A stretch of 64,000 nucleotides of DNA from Streptomyces sp. HmicA12 (GCF_000373565.1 NZ_KB891799.1:62001-126000); one strand, 5' to 3'. Counted from the stretch's first letter, positions 43,091 to 54,626 are shown. The notes: a model not told the origin generated them from the letters alone. Numbers and translations: made by a program.

Positions 43091-44080
43091 ATGTCCCTCA
43101 CTCAAAGACTGCTGTCTGCCCGAGGTGCCTTCGGCAATTTTTCCGCTGCGGCCGGCAAGGCGGGAACGACGGTCAGCCGTACTACCAGCGGCGTCAATTC
43201 CCTGCACGGCTCTGTGGGGAGGCTCAAGAGCAGTCTCGGGCAGACCGACGCCCGACTGTCCCGGACGCGGTCCGGTACCGATAAATTCAAGACTTCCCTG
43301 GACCGCCTCAAGGCCTCCTCCTCCAAAACCAACACCGCCCTCCGCGACGTAAAACGCCAGTCCGACGCCGTCGAGAAGTCCGTCGGGAAGGCCGGGAAGA
43401 CCGCCACCGGCGGGGGCAAGTCGATGACCGGGCTCGGCAAGGGGCTCAAGGGGGCCACGCTTGCCCAGAAGGGGCTCAATACCGCGATGAAGGCCAACGC
43501 CCTCGGCCTGGTCATCTCGCTGCTCGCGCCGATCATCGGGCAGTTCATCAACATGGACAAGGTGTCCAAGGCGCTGGCCAAGGGCGTGAAGTGGGCCTGG
43601 AACGCGATCTCCGGGGCCATCAAGTCCCACTCCGGGCCCATCAAGAGCATCATGAAGGGCCTGGTCAACGGGTTCACCGCACTGCCCCGCGCCTACATCA
43701 GCGGCATCAACGCCATGATCCGCGGGCTCAACTCGATCCACGTCAAGATCCCCGGCTGGGTCCCGGTCGTCGGCGGCAAGGAATTCGGGATCCACCTGCC
43801 GCAGATCCCGAACATCCCCACCCTCGCCGAGGGCGGCGTCGTGCAGGCCCGCTCCGGCGGCCGGCTCGCCCTCATCGGTGAAGGCGGCGAGAACGAAGCC
43901 GTCATCCCGCTGTCCAAGCTCAGCCGCATGATGGGCGGCCACCCGGGCAACGCCGCCACGCTCGCCCGGCTCGCCGCCGCCGTCGAGGCGATGGCCGCGC
44001 GGCCCGTGCACGTCGCCGTGGACTCCCAGGTCATCGCCCGCGCCGTCCAGGTCGGACAGCGCCAGCTCGCTCGGAGGTGA
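43091..44080 (+). CDS. Short tail tape-measure protein
   Basis: A 329-residue protein. The first half is Ser/Thr/Lys-rich and helical (LKSSLGQTDARLSRTRSGTD). A hydrophobic segment NALGLVISLLAPIIGQFI lies near residue 140. The C-terminal part ALAKGVKWAWNAISGAIKSH and then PNIPTLAEGGVVQARSGGRL, IGEGGENEAVIPLSKL is the standard end of siphophage tape measures. Tape measures are usually 600-1500 residues, so this is very short; at about 0.15 nm per residue it predicts a tail of roughly 50 nm. The start at ATG 43091 follows AGGTGA. Confidence 0.82.
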   Translation: MSLTQRLLSARGAFGNFSAAAGKAGTTVSRTTSGVNSLHGSVGRLKSSLGQTDARLSRTRSGTDKFKTSLDRLKASSSKTNTALRDVKRQSDAVEKSVGKAGKTATGGGKSMTGLGKGLKGATLAQKGLNTAMKANALGLVISLLAPIIGQFINMDKVSKALAKGVKWAWNAISGAIKSHSGPIKSIMKGLVNGFTALPRAYISGINAMIRGLNSIHVKIPGWVPVVGGKEFGIHLPQIPNIPTLAEGGVVQARSGGRLALIGEGGENEAVIPLSKLSRMMGGHPGNAATLARLAAAVEAMAARPVHVAVDSQVIARAVQVGQRQLARR

Positions 44081-44090
44081 ACAGCACGCC

Positions 44091-44933
44091 ATGATCAGAA
44101 ACCTGTGGATAGGCAAGCCCGGGCTGCTGCGGGAGATCGTCCAGGCCGCCAAGAGCTGGGACCGCACCGCCGATCTGAACGTCACGGAGTTCAAGTCCCT
44201 GGAGGGCACGGTCACCACCGTCGCCCCCGCCCGCACGCCCCGCCGCCTGAAGTTCTCCTGGGACCTGCTCCCGCCGGACGACGCCCAGCACCTCGCCCGG
44301 CTCGCCCGCCGCGTCAACGGGCCCGGACTGCAAGGGAGTTCAGTAGCCTCGTACGGGCCGGTCGCCCTGCTCGACCCCGCCACCGTCAACCTCCTCGACC
44401 CGTACCAGGCCGCCGCGCAGAGCAGTTCGCCCAGCGGCGCCGACCACTGGTTCACGGTGACCGGCACCATGGTCGTCAGCCCGTTCGTCGGCGACACCGT
44501 CGTCGCCCAGTTCCAGGACACCACCCGGATCGGCTGGCGGCACGGCACCTGGACCGGCTGGCCGGTGGCCCCCGGCATGAAGGTGTCGTGGCTGGTGCCG
44601 CCCGACTGGAACCCGGCGACCGCCACCGCCCAGCTGGACTGGAAGGCCGCCGACGGCTCGTACCTGGCCACCACCGCCGTGACCGGCGCGAGCGTCACCG
44701 GTACCGCCCCGGCCGGCGCCGCCTTCGTCACCCCCGTCGGCGGACCCGGCGTCACCGGTATGGCCGGGCTCGCCGGCGCCTGCCTCACCATCGGCGACAC
44801 CCCGGTCCCGTACGCGCTCGGCGACGGCTGCCCGGCGATGAGCGTGACCGCGTACAGCGACGCGCCCGCGAACCCGCTGCCGTACCGCAACGTCAGCATC
44901 GACCTGGTGGAGGTGCGCGGTGCTGAACTCTGA
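44091..44933 (+). CDS. Distal tail protein (Dit-like)
   Basis: A 280-residue protein directly after the tape measure, the usual place of Dit. The N-terminal part (MIRNLWIGKPGLLREIVQAA, LKFSWDLLPPDDAQHLARLA) resembles actinophage minor tail/Dit proteins, and the rest is a beta-rich carbohydrate-binding-like region (DHWFTVTGTMVVSPFVG, TWTGWPVAPGMKVSWLV). It would form the hub ring at the tube tip. It overlaps the next gene by 14 bp. The assignment is from order and general pattern. Confidence 0.72.
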   Translation: MIRNLWIGKPGLLREIVQAAKSWDRTADLNVTEFKSLEGTVTTVAPARTPRRLKFSWDLLPPDDAQHLARLARRVNGPGLQGSSVASYGPVALLDPATVNLLDPYQAAAQSSSPSGADHWFTVTGTMVVSPFVGDTVVAQFQDTTRIGWRHGTWTGWPVAPGMKVSWLVPPDWNPATATAQLDWKAADGSYLATTAVTGASVTGTAPAGAAFVTPVGGPGVTGMAGLAGACLTIGDTPVPYALGDGCPAMSVTAYSDAPANPLPYRNVSIDLVEVRGAEL

Positions 44934-47576
44934 CGACGAGGCCCTCGACGTCTCCCTCGCCGCGCCCGAGCGCGCCCCCGCCCACGCCACCCGCTTCGGC
45001 GGGCAGGAGCTGGGCGGACAGGTGCAGTCGTGGAAGGTGGAGCGGGCCTACGCCACCGATCTGCCGGACGCGATGCGCGCGGTGTCCGGCAGCGCGTCCG
45101 CGCAGTTGGAGGTGCAGCTCGGCGGCGCCGAAGGCGTCCCCGCGCCGCGCCTGTACTCGGCCTGGGCGCCGCGTGCCACCTCCGACGTCGCACGGCCCGG
45201 GCAGTCCGTGGTGCACGCGGCGGGGGTCGCGGGCCGCACCGTGCCCGCCTTCCGCGGCACCGTGCGCTCACGCACCGCCGCGTCCGGCAGCGACACCGTC
45301 ACCGTGCAGGCCCTGGACGGCGCGGAGCGGCTGCGCGGCCCCGCCCAACTCCCGCGCCCCTACCACGGGTTGCTGTACGGCAAACCCGTCGCCACCACCG
45401 TCTGGTGCGTGGACGAACTGCTCCGCCAGGGCGGCATCCACACCTGCCCGCCGCCGCGCGCCCCGGCGCCCGCCGCCGATCTCGACCAGCCCTTCACCGC
45501 GCTGTACGCCTCGCTGCACGGCGGCTTCAACTCCACCTACGGCCAGCCCGAGACCCTGCCCGACCCGTCCGCGTACTCCTGGATCAGGGACGGCGCCCCG
45601 CACGAGATGGCGCTCAGGCCGGCCGCGGCAGGACTCTCCGTGTCGTGGATGCCGCGCTCGCGGTTCGCCGTGTCGGGGCGGGTGTTCCAGGCCGAGGCGT
45701 ACGTCAACACCGCGCTGGCCAAGGACAGCGTCGTCGAACTGAAGCTGGTCTTCGACCGCAGCGCGAACAAGTACGGCTACTACACGGGAACCTTCGACAT
45801 CTCCACCGGGCAGGTCAAGGTCGCCTCGGGGACGCTCAACGGCACGAGCTCGCAGTTCAGTTGGACCTTCAGCAAGCTCGCCTCACTGCGCGGCGCCTGG
45901 CACCTCGGCTTCGCGGTGGACACCCGGGCGGGCGGCTCGTCGGTCATGGCGACCGTGAAGCCACGCCTGACGGCGCCCGACGGCGAGTACCTCGCGGGCG
46001 GCCCGGGCACCTACACGGACACCTCCGCGGGCCAGCCGCCGTCCGAACTGCACCGGGTCGACCTGCTGACCGACATGCCCGTCGAGTGCGTCCAGGTCAC
46101 CGACCGGTCGTGGCCGGACCTCGACTCGTACAACGGCAACGAGTGGGACCAGAAGGGCCGTTGGCGCAAGGGCGCCGTGCTCGACGACGCCGACATCCCG
46201 CTGTACGACGTCCCGCAGGTGTCGGGGTCGCAGTGGGACGCCCTGACGGAGATCGCGCGGGCCACGAACAGGGTGTCTTCCGGTGGTACGGGCCCGCCCG
46301 GTTCCGCACCGTGCCGCCGCGGCCCGATCTGACGGTCACCACGCGCCGCTCCGTCTCCGCGCTGACCGTCTCCGAGGAGATCGACGCCTGCCGCAACTAC
46401 TGCCAGCAGCCCTACGCCGACTGGACGGGCATCACGAGCGTCAACGGCGAGACCGTCACCGACACCGTGGTCCGCAAGATCAACCCGGGGTCCGTGGTGG
46501 AGGTGCGGTACGCCATCGCCGAGGACGAGAACGACATCGGCCCGCTCCAGATCGACGACGACGCCTCCCCGATCAGCGGCCACAAGGTGCGCTTCGGCAG
46601 CGCCGCCACCGGCGGCACCTCGGTCAAGGGCAGCGTCACGGTCAGCTCGCTGCGCGACGGCCCGGACTACGTCGTGCGGTTCATCAACCACGGCACCGCC
46701 GCCGTGTGGACCGTGACCAAGGACGGCAACCCGTCCGTGCAGATCATCCCGCAGGTCCGCTCCGGACAGTCGAAGCAGCGCACCTTCGCCTGGTACAACA
46801 CCACGAGCCAGGCCTACTACGGCAAGCAGGTCTACGAGGCCTCGGCCTCCGCCTGGGTGCAGTCCCGGCAGTCCGCCGACACCCTCTCGCACGCCATGCT
46901 CGACGCCGGCCGCTTCCCCGTGCCGGTGCTCGGCGAGGTCGAGGTGCTGCACGATCCGCGCATCCAACTCGGCGACGTCGTAAGGGTGGTGGACGTCACC
47001 GGCGCCGAGCTCGACACGCTCGCCTGGGTCGTCGGCATCCGCACCACCTGCCAGGCGGGTGCGGCGCCGCAGCAGACGCTGACGCTGCGCGGCACCGCCA
47101 TCGAGAACCTGGGCACGGGCAAGGACCCCTACCCGGCGGCGCAACTCGCCTCCGTGGAACGGGTGTCCGCCGCCCTGTGCCGCGCCCACGGCTGGTCGGC
47201 GGCGAGCGTGATCGGACACAAGGAGTGGACCCGCCGCAAGATCGACCCGTCGTTCTCGATGAGCGGGATGCGCACGCGGGTGGAGGCGCGGCTCGGGGTG
47301 CGGCCGGTTCCCGCACCGACGCCCGAGGGGTTCGCCCCCTTCCCCGGCGCCGGCTTCTTCGTGACGGGCCGGCGCAGCGACCTGTTCACCGCCGTCGGCC
47401 GGCGGCTCGTCGCGGAGGGCTGCGGCCGCTACCACGTCGGGCCCGGGCCCGTGTGGGGCGAGGCCGACGTCCTCTCGTACGCGGCCTGGCAGCGCGAGCT
47501 GGGCCACGTGGGCGCGGCGGCCGACGGAATTCCGGGGCGCGCGAGCTGGGACCGGCTGCGCGTGCCGCACACGTGA
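44920..47576 (+). pseudogene. Tail-tip protein fused to endolysin remnant, frameshifted near 46270
   Basis: Starts at GTG 44920 inside the Dit gene end. The first frame encodes about 450 residues of tail-tip type sequence (RPYHGLLYGKPVATTVWCVD, SQWDALTEIARATN). The matching continuation, GVFRWYGPARFRT, lies one frame back from about 46270, so the gene is broken by an indel (or a sequencing error); no slippery heptamer is present. The second frame runs to 47576. After the tail part (QTLTLRG) it switches within a few residues to the C-terminal half of a phage amidase (TGKDPYPAAQ, VIGHKEWTRRKIDPSF) and an actinophage peptidoglycan-binding domain (GRRLVAEGCGRYHVGPGPVW, DGIPGRASWDRLRVP). The amidase part lacks its N-terminal zinc ligand. 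Confidence 0.75.
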
Positions 47577-47590
47577 GGAGGTGACCGACG

Positions 47591-47797
47591 ATGACCGAGG
47601 CCGCACGCAGAACGCTGCGCACCGCGCTGCAGACCGTCGTCGCGCTGCTGCCGCTGCTCGCCGACGGCGGGGCCGCCGCGGACGTCCCCGCGCTCGCGGG
47701 CGTCGTCGCCGTGGCGGCGGCCGTCAGCCGCGTGATGGCGCTGCCGGAGGTGGACCGGCTGCTGCCGCACTGGCTCCGAAAGGAGGCGGGGCCGTGA
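47591..47797 (+). CDS. Holin-like small membrane protein
   Basis: A 68-residue protein with two hydrophobic segments (LRTALQTVVALLPLLADGG and ALAGVVAVAAAVSRVMALP) and a basic end HWLRKEAGP, in the pattern of actinophage holins placed after endolysin genes. AGGAGGTGACC precedes the start. The stop overlaps the next start (GTGA). It could form membrane holes for release, but function in the absence of an intact endolysin is uncertain. Confidence 0.75.
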   Translation: MTEAARRTLRTALQTVVALLPLLADGGAAADVPALAGVVAVAAAVSRVMALPEVDRLLPHWLRKEAGP

Positions 47798-48048
47798 CCG
47801 CACTCGAACCGGGCGGCGTTGCACTGGAGGTGGAGCGCCTGCGCCGATCCGTCGACGTCGGCTTCGCCACCACGCGCGGCGATCTGGCCCTGCTCCTGCA
47901 GCGCGCCGACCAGACCGACAAGACCCTCGGCGAACACGAGGAACGCCTCGACGCCCTGGAGCGCACCCGCTGGCCGCTGCCGTCACTGGCCGCGCTGACG
48001 TCGTGCGCGGCGCTCGCGGTGGCGCTGTGGCAGTCCGCGGGCAGGTGA
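47794..48048 (+). CDS. XhlA-like coiled-coil membrane protein
   Basis: An 84-residue protein. A coiled coil (EVERLRRSVDVGFATTRGDL, DQTDKTLGEHEERLDALERT) is followed by one C-terminal transmembrane segment (SLAALTSCAALAVALW). This layout is that of XhlA-type and other phage lysis accessory proteins. The start is GTG 47794, coupled to the holin-like gene. It is the last gene of the tail module, 23 bp before the shared terminator with hspR. Confidence 0.72.
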   Translation: MTALEPGGVALEVERLRRSVDVGFATTRGDLALLLQRADQTDKTLGEHEERLDALERTRWPLPSLAALTSCAALAVALWQSAGR

Positions 48049-48071
48049 CCCGCAGCAAGGTGAACACCGTG

Positions 48072-48107
48072 AAGGGGCCCCGGAGTCGTCGAACTCCGGG
48101 GCCCCTT
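48072..48107. terminator. Bidirectional terminator between phage module and hspR
   Basis: Perfect 15-bp stem AAGGGGCCCCGGAGT/ACTCCGGGGCCCCTT with a 6-nt loop, lying between the convergent XhlA-like gene and hspR. T-rich on the plus side and A-start on the other, so usable from both directions. Confidence 0.92.
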
Positions 48108-48134
48108 CACGCGTTTCACGCCGTTACCGCGGCG

Positions 48135-48584
48135 TCAGTCCTGCGGCCGCTTCGGGCGCCACACCACCAGCGCGCTGGTCTGCTGCACCTCCTGGTACGG
48201 GACCAGGTCGCGGCGGTACGAGGCGTGCACCGCCGCCTCACGTTGCTGCATGGCCGCGGCGGCTCCCTCCACGGCGGCGGAGAGTTCCGCCACGCGGGAC
48301 TGGAGCGCGGCGACCTGGTTCTCCAGCTCGATGATGCGCTTGATGCCCGCCAGATTGATGCCCTCGGTCTGCGACAACTCCTGCACCGTGCGCAGGAGTT
48401 CGATGTCGCGGGCCGAGTAGCGCCGGCCGCGCCCGGCCGTGCGGTCGGGCGAGACCAGGCCGAGGCGGTCGTACTGGCGCAGCGTCTGCGGGTGCAGGCC
48501 GGACAGCTGGGCCGCCACCGAAATGACGTACACCGGTGTCTCGTCGGTCAGTTCGTACGGGTTGCTTCGTCGGCGGCCGTCCAT
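48135..48584 (-). CDS. hspR: Heat-shock repressor HspR
   Basis: MerR-family repressor of 149 residues. The winged helix is at residues 15-85 (PVYVISVAAQLSGLHPQTLR, RRYSARDIELLRTVQELSQT), followed by GINLAGIKRIIELENQVAAL leading into a coiled coil. In S. coelicolor HspR with DnaK as co-repressor binds HAIR sites and represses the dnaK operon, clpB and lon; the HAIR sites before dnaK and clpB in this window fit that. It is the last gene of the dnaK operon, 5 bp after dnaJ. Confidence 0.97.
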   Translation of the reverse strand: MDGRRRSNPYELTDETPVYVISVAAQLSGLHPQTLRQYDRLGLVSPDRTAGRGRRYSARDIELLRTVQELSQTEGINLAGIKRIIELENQVAALQSRVAELSAAVEGAAAAMQQREAAVHASYRRDLVPYQEVQQTSALVVWRPKRPQD

Positions 48585-48589
48585 CTGGC

Positions 48590-49777
48590 TCAGGCTCCCT
48601 TCGCGGCCTGGAACAGTTCTGCCCGCACATCGGTGTCCTCAGTCGCCTTGCGGTACGACTCGAGGGCGTCGCGTGCGTCGTCCGGGAGGTCCTTGGGGAC
48701 CGCGACCTCGACGGTGACCAGCAGGTCGCCGCGGGTGCCGTCCTTGCGGACGGCGCCCTTGCCGCGGGCCCGCATCGTCCGCCCGTTCGGCGTGCCCGGG
48801 GGCAGCTTCAGGGTGACGGGCGGGCCGCCCAGCGTGGGCACCTTGACCTCGCCGCCGAGCGTCGCCTCCGGGTAGGTCACCGGGACGGTGACCGTGAGGT
48901 TGTCGCCCTTGCGGCCGAAGACCGGGTGGGCGCCGACGTGCACGACGACGTACAGGTCGCCCGCCGGGCCGCCCCGCTCGCCCGGCGCGCCCTTGCCGCG
49001 GAGGCGGATGCGCTGGCCGTCGGAGACCCCGGCGGGGATGCGCACCTGCATGGTGCGCGACGACTTGGCGCGGCCACTGCCCTTGCAGACCTCGCAGGGG
49101 GTTTCCGCGATCAGGCCGCGGCCCTTGCAGTCCACGCACGGGTCGGTGAGGGAGAAGCCGCCACCGCCGCCCCGCGAGACCTGCCCGGTGCCGACGCAGG
49201 TCGGGCACACGCGCGGCGTGCCGTTCTTGTCGCCGGTGCCGGAGCACGCCTTGCAGGGAGCCTGGGAGGACATCCGCAGCGGGACCGTGGCCCCGTCCAC
49301 CGCCTCGGTGAAGTTGAGCGTCACCTCGGACTCGATGTCCTGCCCGCGGCGCGGCTGGGTCCGGGTGCCCGTGCCCGCGCCGCCCCGGTTGAACAGGCCG
49401 CCGAACACGTCCCCGATGCCGCCGCCGAAACCGCCCTGGCCGCCGCCCTGGCCCTGGGCGCCGCCCCCGAAGAGGTCGCCCAGGTCGAAGTTGAACGAGC
49501 CACCGCCGCCCCCGCCCGGCCCCGGGCGGAATCCGCCGTTGCCGAACAGGGCGCGCGCCTCGTCGTACTCCTTGCGCTTCTTGGGGTCACCGAGGATGTC
49601 GTTCGCCTCGGAGATCTCCTTGAAGCGGTCCTCCGCCTTGGGGTTGCCCTTGTTGGCGTCGGGGTGGTTCTCCCGGGCGAGCTTGCGGTACGCCTTCTTG
49701 ATCTCGGCGTCGGTGGCGTCCTTGGGGACGCCGAGGACCTTGTAGTAGTCCTTCTCGATGAAGTCCTTGGTGCTCAT
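48590..49777 (-). CDS. dnaJ: Chaperone DnaJ (Hsp40)
   Basis: A 395-residue type I J-protein that stimulates the DnaK ATPase and delivers substrates. The J domain contains the HPD triad (ENHPDANKGN), then a Gly/Phe-rich linker (FGNGGFRPGPGGGGGGSFNF), four CxxCxGxG zinc repeats (CKACSGTGDKNG, CPTCVGTGQV, CVDCKGRGLI, CEVCKGSGRA) and the C-terminal substrate domain. It is the dnaJ1 copy found with dnaK in streptomycetes. It lies between grpE and hspR. Confidence 0.98.
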   Translation of the reverse strand: MSTKDFIEKDYYKVLGVPKDATDAEIKKAYRKLARENHPDANKGNPKAEDRFKEISEANDILGDPKKRKEYDEARALFGNGGFRPGPGGGGGGSFNFDLGDLFGGGAQGQGGGQGGFGGGIGDVFGGLFNRGGAGTGTRTQPRRGQDIESEVTLNFTEAVDGATVPLRMSSQAPCKACSGTGDKNGTPRVCPTCVGTGQVSRGGGGGFSLTDPCVDCKGRGLIAETPCEVCKGSGRAKSSRTMQVRIPAGVSDGQRIRLRGKGAPGERGGPAGDLYVVVHVGAHPVFGRKGDNLTVTVPVTYPEATLGGEVKVPTLGGPPVTLKLPPGTPNGRTMRARGKGAVRKDGTRGDLLVTVEVAVPKDLPDDARDALESYRKATEDTDVRAELFQAAKGA

Positions 49778-49831
49778 CGGCCTCGACGTCCCTCCTCACA
49801 TGTGCTGCGTATGCCGTGGATCCCTTGTACG

Positions 49832-52395
<2,564 letters not shown>

Positions 52396-52398
52396 TTA

Positions 52399-52419
52399 CT
52401 TGAGTGGAACTGACTCAAG
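52399..52419. promoter_or_regulatory. HAIR element 1 (HspR operator) of the dnaK operon
   Basis: CTTGAGT-GGAACTG-ACTCAAG, a perfect match to the HAIR consensus CTTGAGT-N7-ACTCAAG, 22 bp upstream of the dnaK start codon. HspR binding is established for the S. coelicolor operon. Confidence 0.96.
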
Positions 52420-52451
52420 ACTGCAACACCACCCCCCTCGACGTCAACAGA

Positions 52452-52472
52452 CCTGAGTCGACCAGGCTCAAC
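52452..52472. promoter_or_regulatory. HAIR element 2 (imperfect) of the dnaK operon
   Basis: CCTGAGT-CGACCAG-GCTCAAC, matching 11 of the 14 consensus HAIR positions with the same 7-bp spacer, 33 bp upstream of HAIR 1. Multiple HAIR sites at dnaK promoters are known in Streptomyces. The rest of the 337-bp gap to the divergent GT2 gene shows no ORF I can support. Confidence 0.75.
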
Positions 52473-52714
52473 TTTTATCCTGCGCTTATCTTCATCTCGC
52501 CGGGAAGGACGCTCTGACCAGCGCTTTCCCCCGACCTTCCGCGTATACGCAGATGTCGGCGGCCCGACCGCGAAGGACTTTCGCCCCTCCCTAAGCCCCC
52601 CCTCCAAGGCCCCCCTCCACCCGGAGGCTCCGATGTCGCTCGCCGGTTCCCGGGGATCGAGGCAGGAGACTTGTGCCCCGATCGTCCCGAACGCGCGACG
52701 TCAGGAGCCCCCAC

Positions 52715-53557
52715 GTGGAGCCGCCCCGGGTAGCGGTGCTGATGACCAGCCACAACCGGCGCGCCGCCACGCTCGCCGCCCTCGACACGCTCGCCGCCCA
52801 GCAAGGTCTGCCGCCGGGCACGACCGTGCGCACGCACCTCGTGGACGCGGGCTCGACCGACGGCACCCCGGACGCGGTGCGCCGCGCCCACCCCGGCGTC
52901 CAGGTGACGGTCGTCGGCCCCGACGTCTACTGGGGCCACGGCATGCGCCTGGCCAGCCGCAACAGCCGCGCGGCCGGCAGCCCCGAGCCGACGCACCAGC
53001 TGTGGCTCCACGACGACGTCCGGCTCGCCCCGGACGCACTGGCCCAACTCCTCCACACATCAAGGCAGTTCGACGACAAGGCGGTGATCGTCGGCGCGCT
53101 GTGCCACGACGGCGCCACCACCTACTCCGGCCGCCGCGGCCGCGCCCTCACCCTCGTCGAACCGACGGGGAGGCCCGAGCCCTGCGCCACGTACAACGGG
53201 AACGCGGTGCTGCTCCCGTGGGCGGTGCGCGAGCGGGTCGGCGACATCGACAAGGTCTTCCGGAACGGCATGGGCGACTACGACCACGGCTTCCGGGCCC
53301 GCCGCGCGGGCATCGCCGCCTACGTCGCGCCGCGCCACGTCGGCGACTGCCCGGCCGACCCGGTGCTGCGCGGCTCGCGCGAGCCGGGCATCGGGGTGCG
53401 GGAGGCGCTGCGCCGGCGGGTGTCGCAGCGGGAGCTGCCGGTGCGGCAGTGGTGGGTGTACTGCCTGCGGCACACCGGCTGGCGGGCGCCCGCGCTGATG
53501 GTCGCCCCGTACGTGACGACGGTGGTGCGGGCGGGCCTGGCCCGCGGCGCGCGGTGA
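52715..53557 (+). CDS. Family 2 glycosyltransferase (rhamnosyltransferase-like)
   Basis: A 280-residue GT-A fold enzyme: VAVLMTSHNRRAATLAALDT, then HLVDAGSTDGT, YWGHGMRLASRN, the metal-binding LWLHDDVRLAPDAL and GDYDHGFRARRAGIAAYVAP. It transfers a sugar from a nucleotide donor to a growing glycan. GTG 52715 with AGGAG at 9 bp is preferred to the earlier GTG 52673. It is divergent from dnaK and convergent with the LCP gene, beside a polysaccharide cluster on the other strand. Confidence 0.85.
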   Translation: MEPPRVAVLMTSHNRRAATLAALDTLAAQQGLPPGTTVRTHLVDAGSTDGTPDAVRRAHPGVQVTVVGPDVYWGHGMRLASRNSRAAGSPEPTHQLWLHDDVRLAPDALAQLLHTSRQFDDKAVIVGALCHDGATTYSGRRGRALTLVEPTGRPEPCATYNGNAVLLPWAVRERVGDIDKVFRNGMGDYDHGFRARRAGIAAYVAPRHVGDCPADPVLRGSREPGIGVREALRRRVSQRELPVRQWWVYCLRHTGWRAPALMVAPYVTTVVRAGLARGAR

Positions 53558-53559
53558 GC

Positions 53560-53578
53560 CCCGCGGCGCCGCCGCGGG
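53560..53578. terminator. Stem-loop between convergent GT2 and LCP genes
   Basis: CCCGCGGC/GCCGCGGG with a 3-nt loop, placed in the 22-bp gap between the two stops, so it can serve both directions. Confidence 0.65.
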
Positions 53579-53579
53579 A

Positions 53580-54626
53580 TCACAGCTCGTCGTTGTCGGC
53601 GTCGTAGGCGTTGTAGAGGTGCGCGGGCAGCTCGCGGTCCTCGCGCAGCGCCGTGAAGAGCGCGTCGGCCTGGTCCTCCACGGGCATGTAGCGGCCCCAG
53701 TAGTCGGGGTGCTCCACGCTGGGCACCGTCACGATGGGCATGCGCTTCTCGGCGACGGCGCCCACGTCCTTGGCGAGGCCGTTCAGCTCGCCGAGCGAGT
53801 CCAGGCCCCGGTCGGCGGTGAGCGAGGACGTCACCGCGTGCAGCACCGGGTAGAGCTCGGAGGGGTGGTCGAGCAGCCGGGCGGCGCGGACGTGGTGCAG
53901 CATCACGCGGGCGAACTCCTTCTGCCGCTCGATGCGCTGCAGATCGCTGCCGTCGCCGACACCGGTCCTGCCCCGGACGAAGACCAGGGCCTGCTCGCCG
54001 TCCAGGTGCTGCTCGCCCTCGTCGAGGACGACGTCACCGCCCGGCACCCGCATCCGCTCGGGCACGTCCACGTCGACACCGCCGAGCGCGTCCACGACCT
54101 CCTCGAAGCCGGTGAAGTCCATGACGAGATGGTGATCGACGCGGACCCCCGACAGCTCCTCGAACGTACGGATCGCGCAGGCCGCGCCGCCCCGCTCGAA
54201 CGCCCAGTTGAACTGGGCGTATTCGGGCTCGCTGCGCTCCCCCTCCCAGGTGCGGCAGGACGGGATGTCCACCATCAGGTCACGCGGCACGCTCACCAGG
54301 GCGGCCCGCTTCCGGTCCGCCGACAGGTGCAGCAGCATCGTCGTGTCGGAGCGCTGGCTGTCCTTGGTGGCCTCGATGTCCGAGCCCATGATCAGGATGT
54401 TCTGCGCCCCCGGCCTGAGCGCGACGGGCCGGCTGCCGTGCTCGGCCTCCAGGGCCCGGTCGGTGGCCTCGTCGGTGCGGATGTTGCCGTTCAGACGCGC
54501 GTACGCGTATCCGCCCGCGCACACCGCCGTCACGAGGAGCAGGGTGGAGACGAGCAGACTCCAGCGCAGCCGCCGTCGTTTCGGCAGGAGTCGGGTAAGT
54601 TTCGTACGCAAAGACCGCGATGCCAT
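53580..54626 (-). CDS. LytR-CpsA-Psr (LCP) family cell-wall glycopolymer ligase
   Basis: A 348-residue protein. A short basic cytoplasmic start and one transmembrane helix (LRWSLLVSTLLLVTAVCAGG) are followed by the extracellular LCP domain: NILIMGSDIEATKDSQRSDT, TTMLLHLSADRKRAALVSVPRDLMVDIP-type core with Arg and Asp residues for the polyprenyl pyrophosphate, then DGEQALVFVRGRTG and LQRIERQKEFARVML. LCP enzymes attach wall teichoic acids or capsular polysaccharide to peptidoglycan or proteins. It is the last gene of the polysaccharide locus and would perform the final attachment step. Confidence 0.92.
   Translation of the reverse strand: MASRSLRTKLTRLLPKRRRLRWSLLVSTLLLVTAVCAGGYAYARLNGNIRTDEATDRALEAEHGSRPVALRPGAQNILIMGSDIEATKDSQRSDTTMLLHLSADRKRAALVSVPRDLMVDIPSCRTWEGERSEPEYAQFNWAFERGGAACAIRTFEELSGVRVDHHLVMDFTGFEEVVDALGGVDVDVPERMRVPGGDVVLDEGEQHLDGEQALVFVRGRTGVGDGSDLQRIERQKEFARVMLHHVRAARLLDHPSELYPVLHAVTSSLTADRGLDSLGELNGLAKDVGAVAEKRMPIVTVPSVEHPDYWGRYMPVEDQADALFTALREDRELPAHLYNAYDADNDEL

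Noticed and set aside
46260..46300. Programmed frameshift in the tail-tip gene.
   Set aside because: No slippery heptamer or run is present and such genes are not known to use frameshifting; an indel or sequencing error is simpler.
39234..48107. Contractile injection system or R-type tailocin.
   Set aside because: No sheath, baseplate wedge, spike or AAA+ ATPase gene is visible; the gene set is that of a non-contractile tail.
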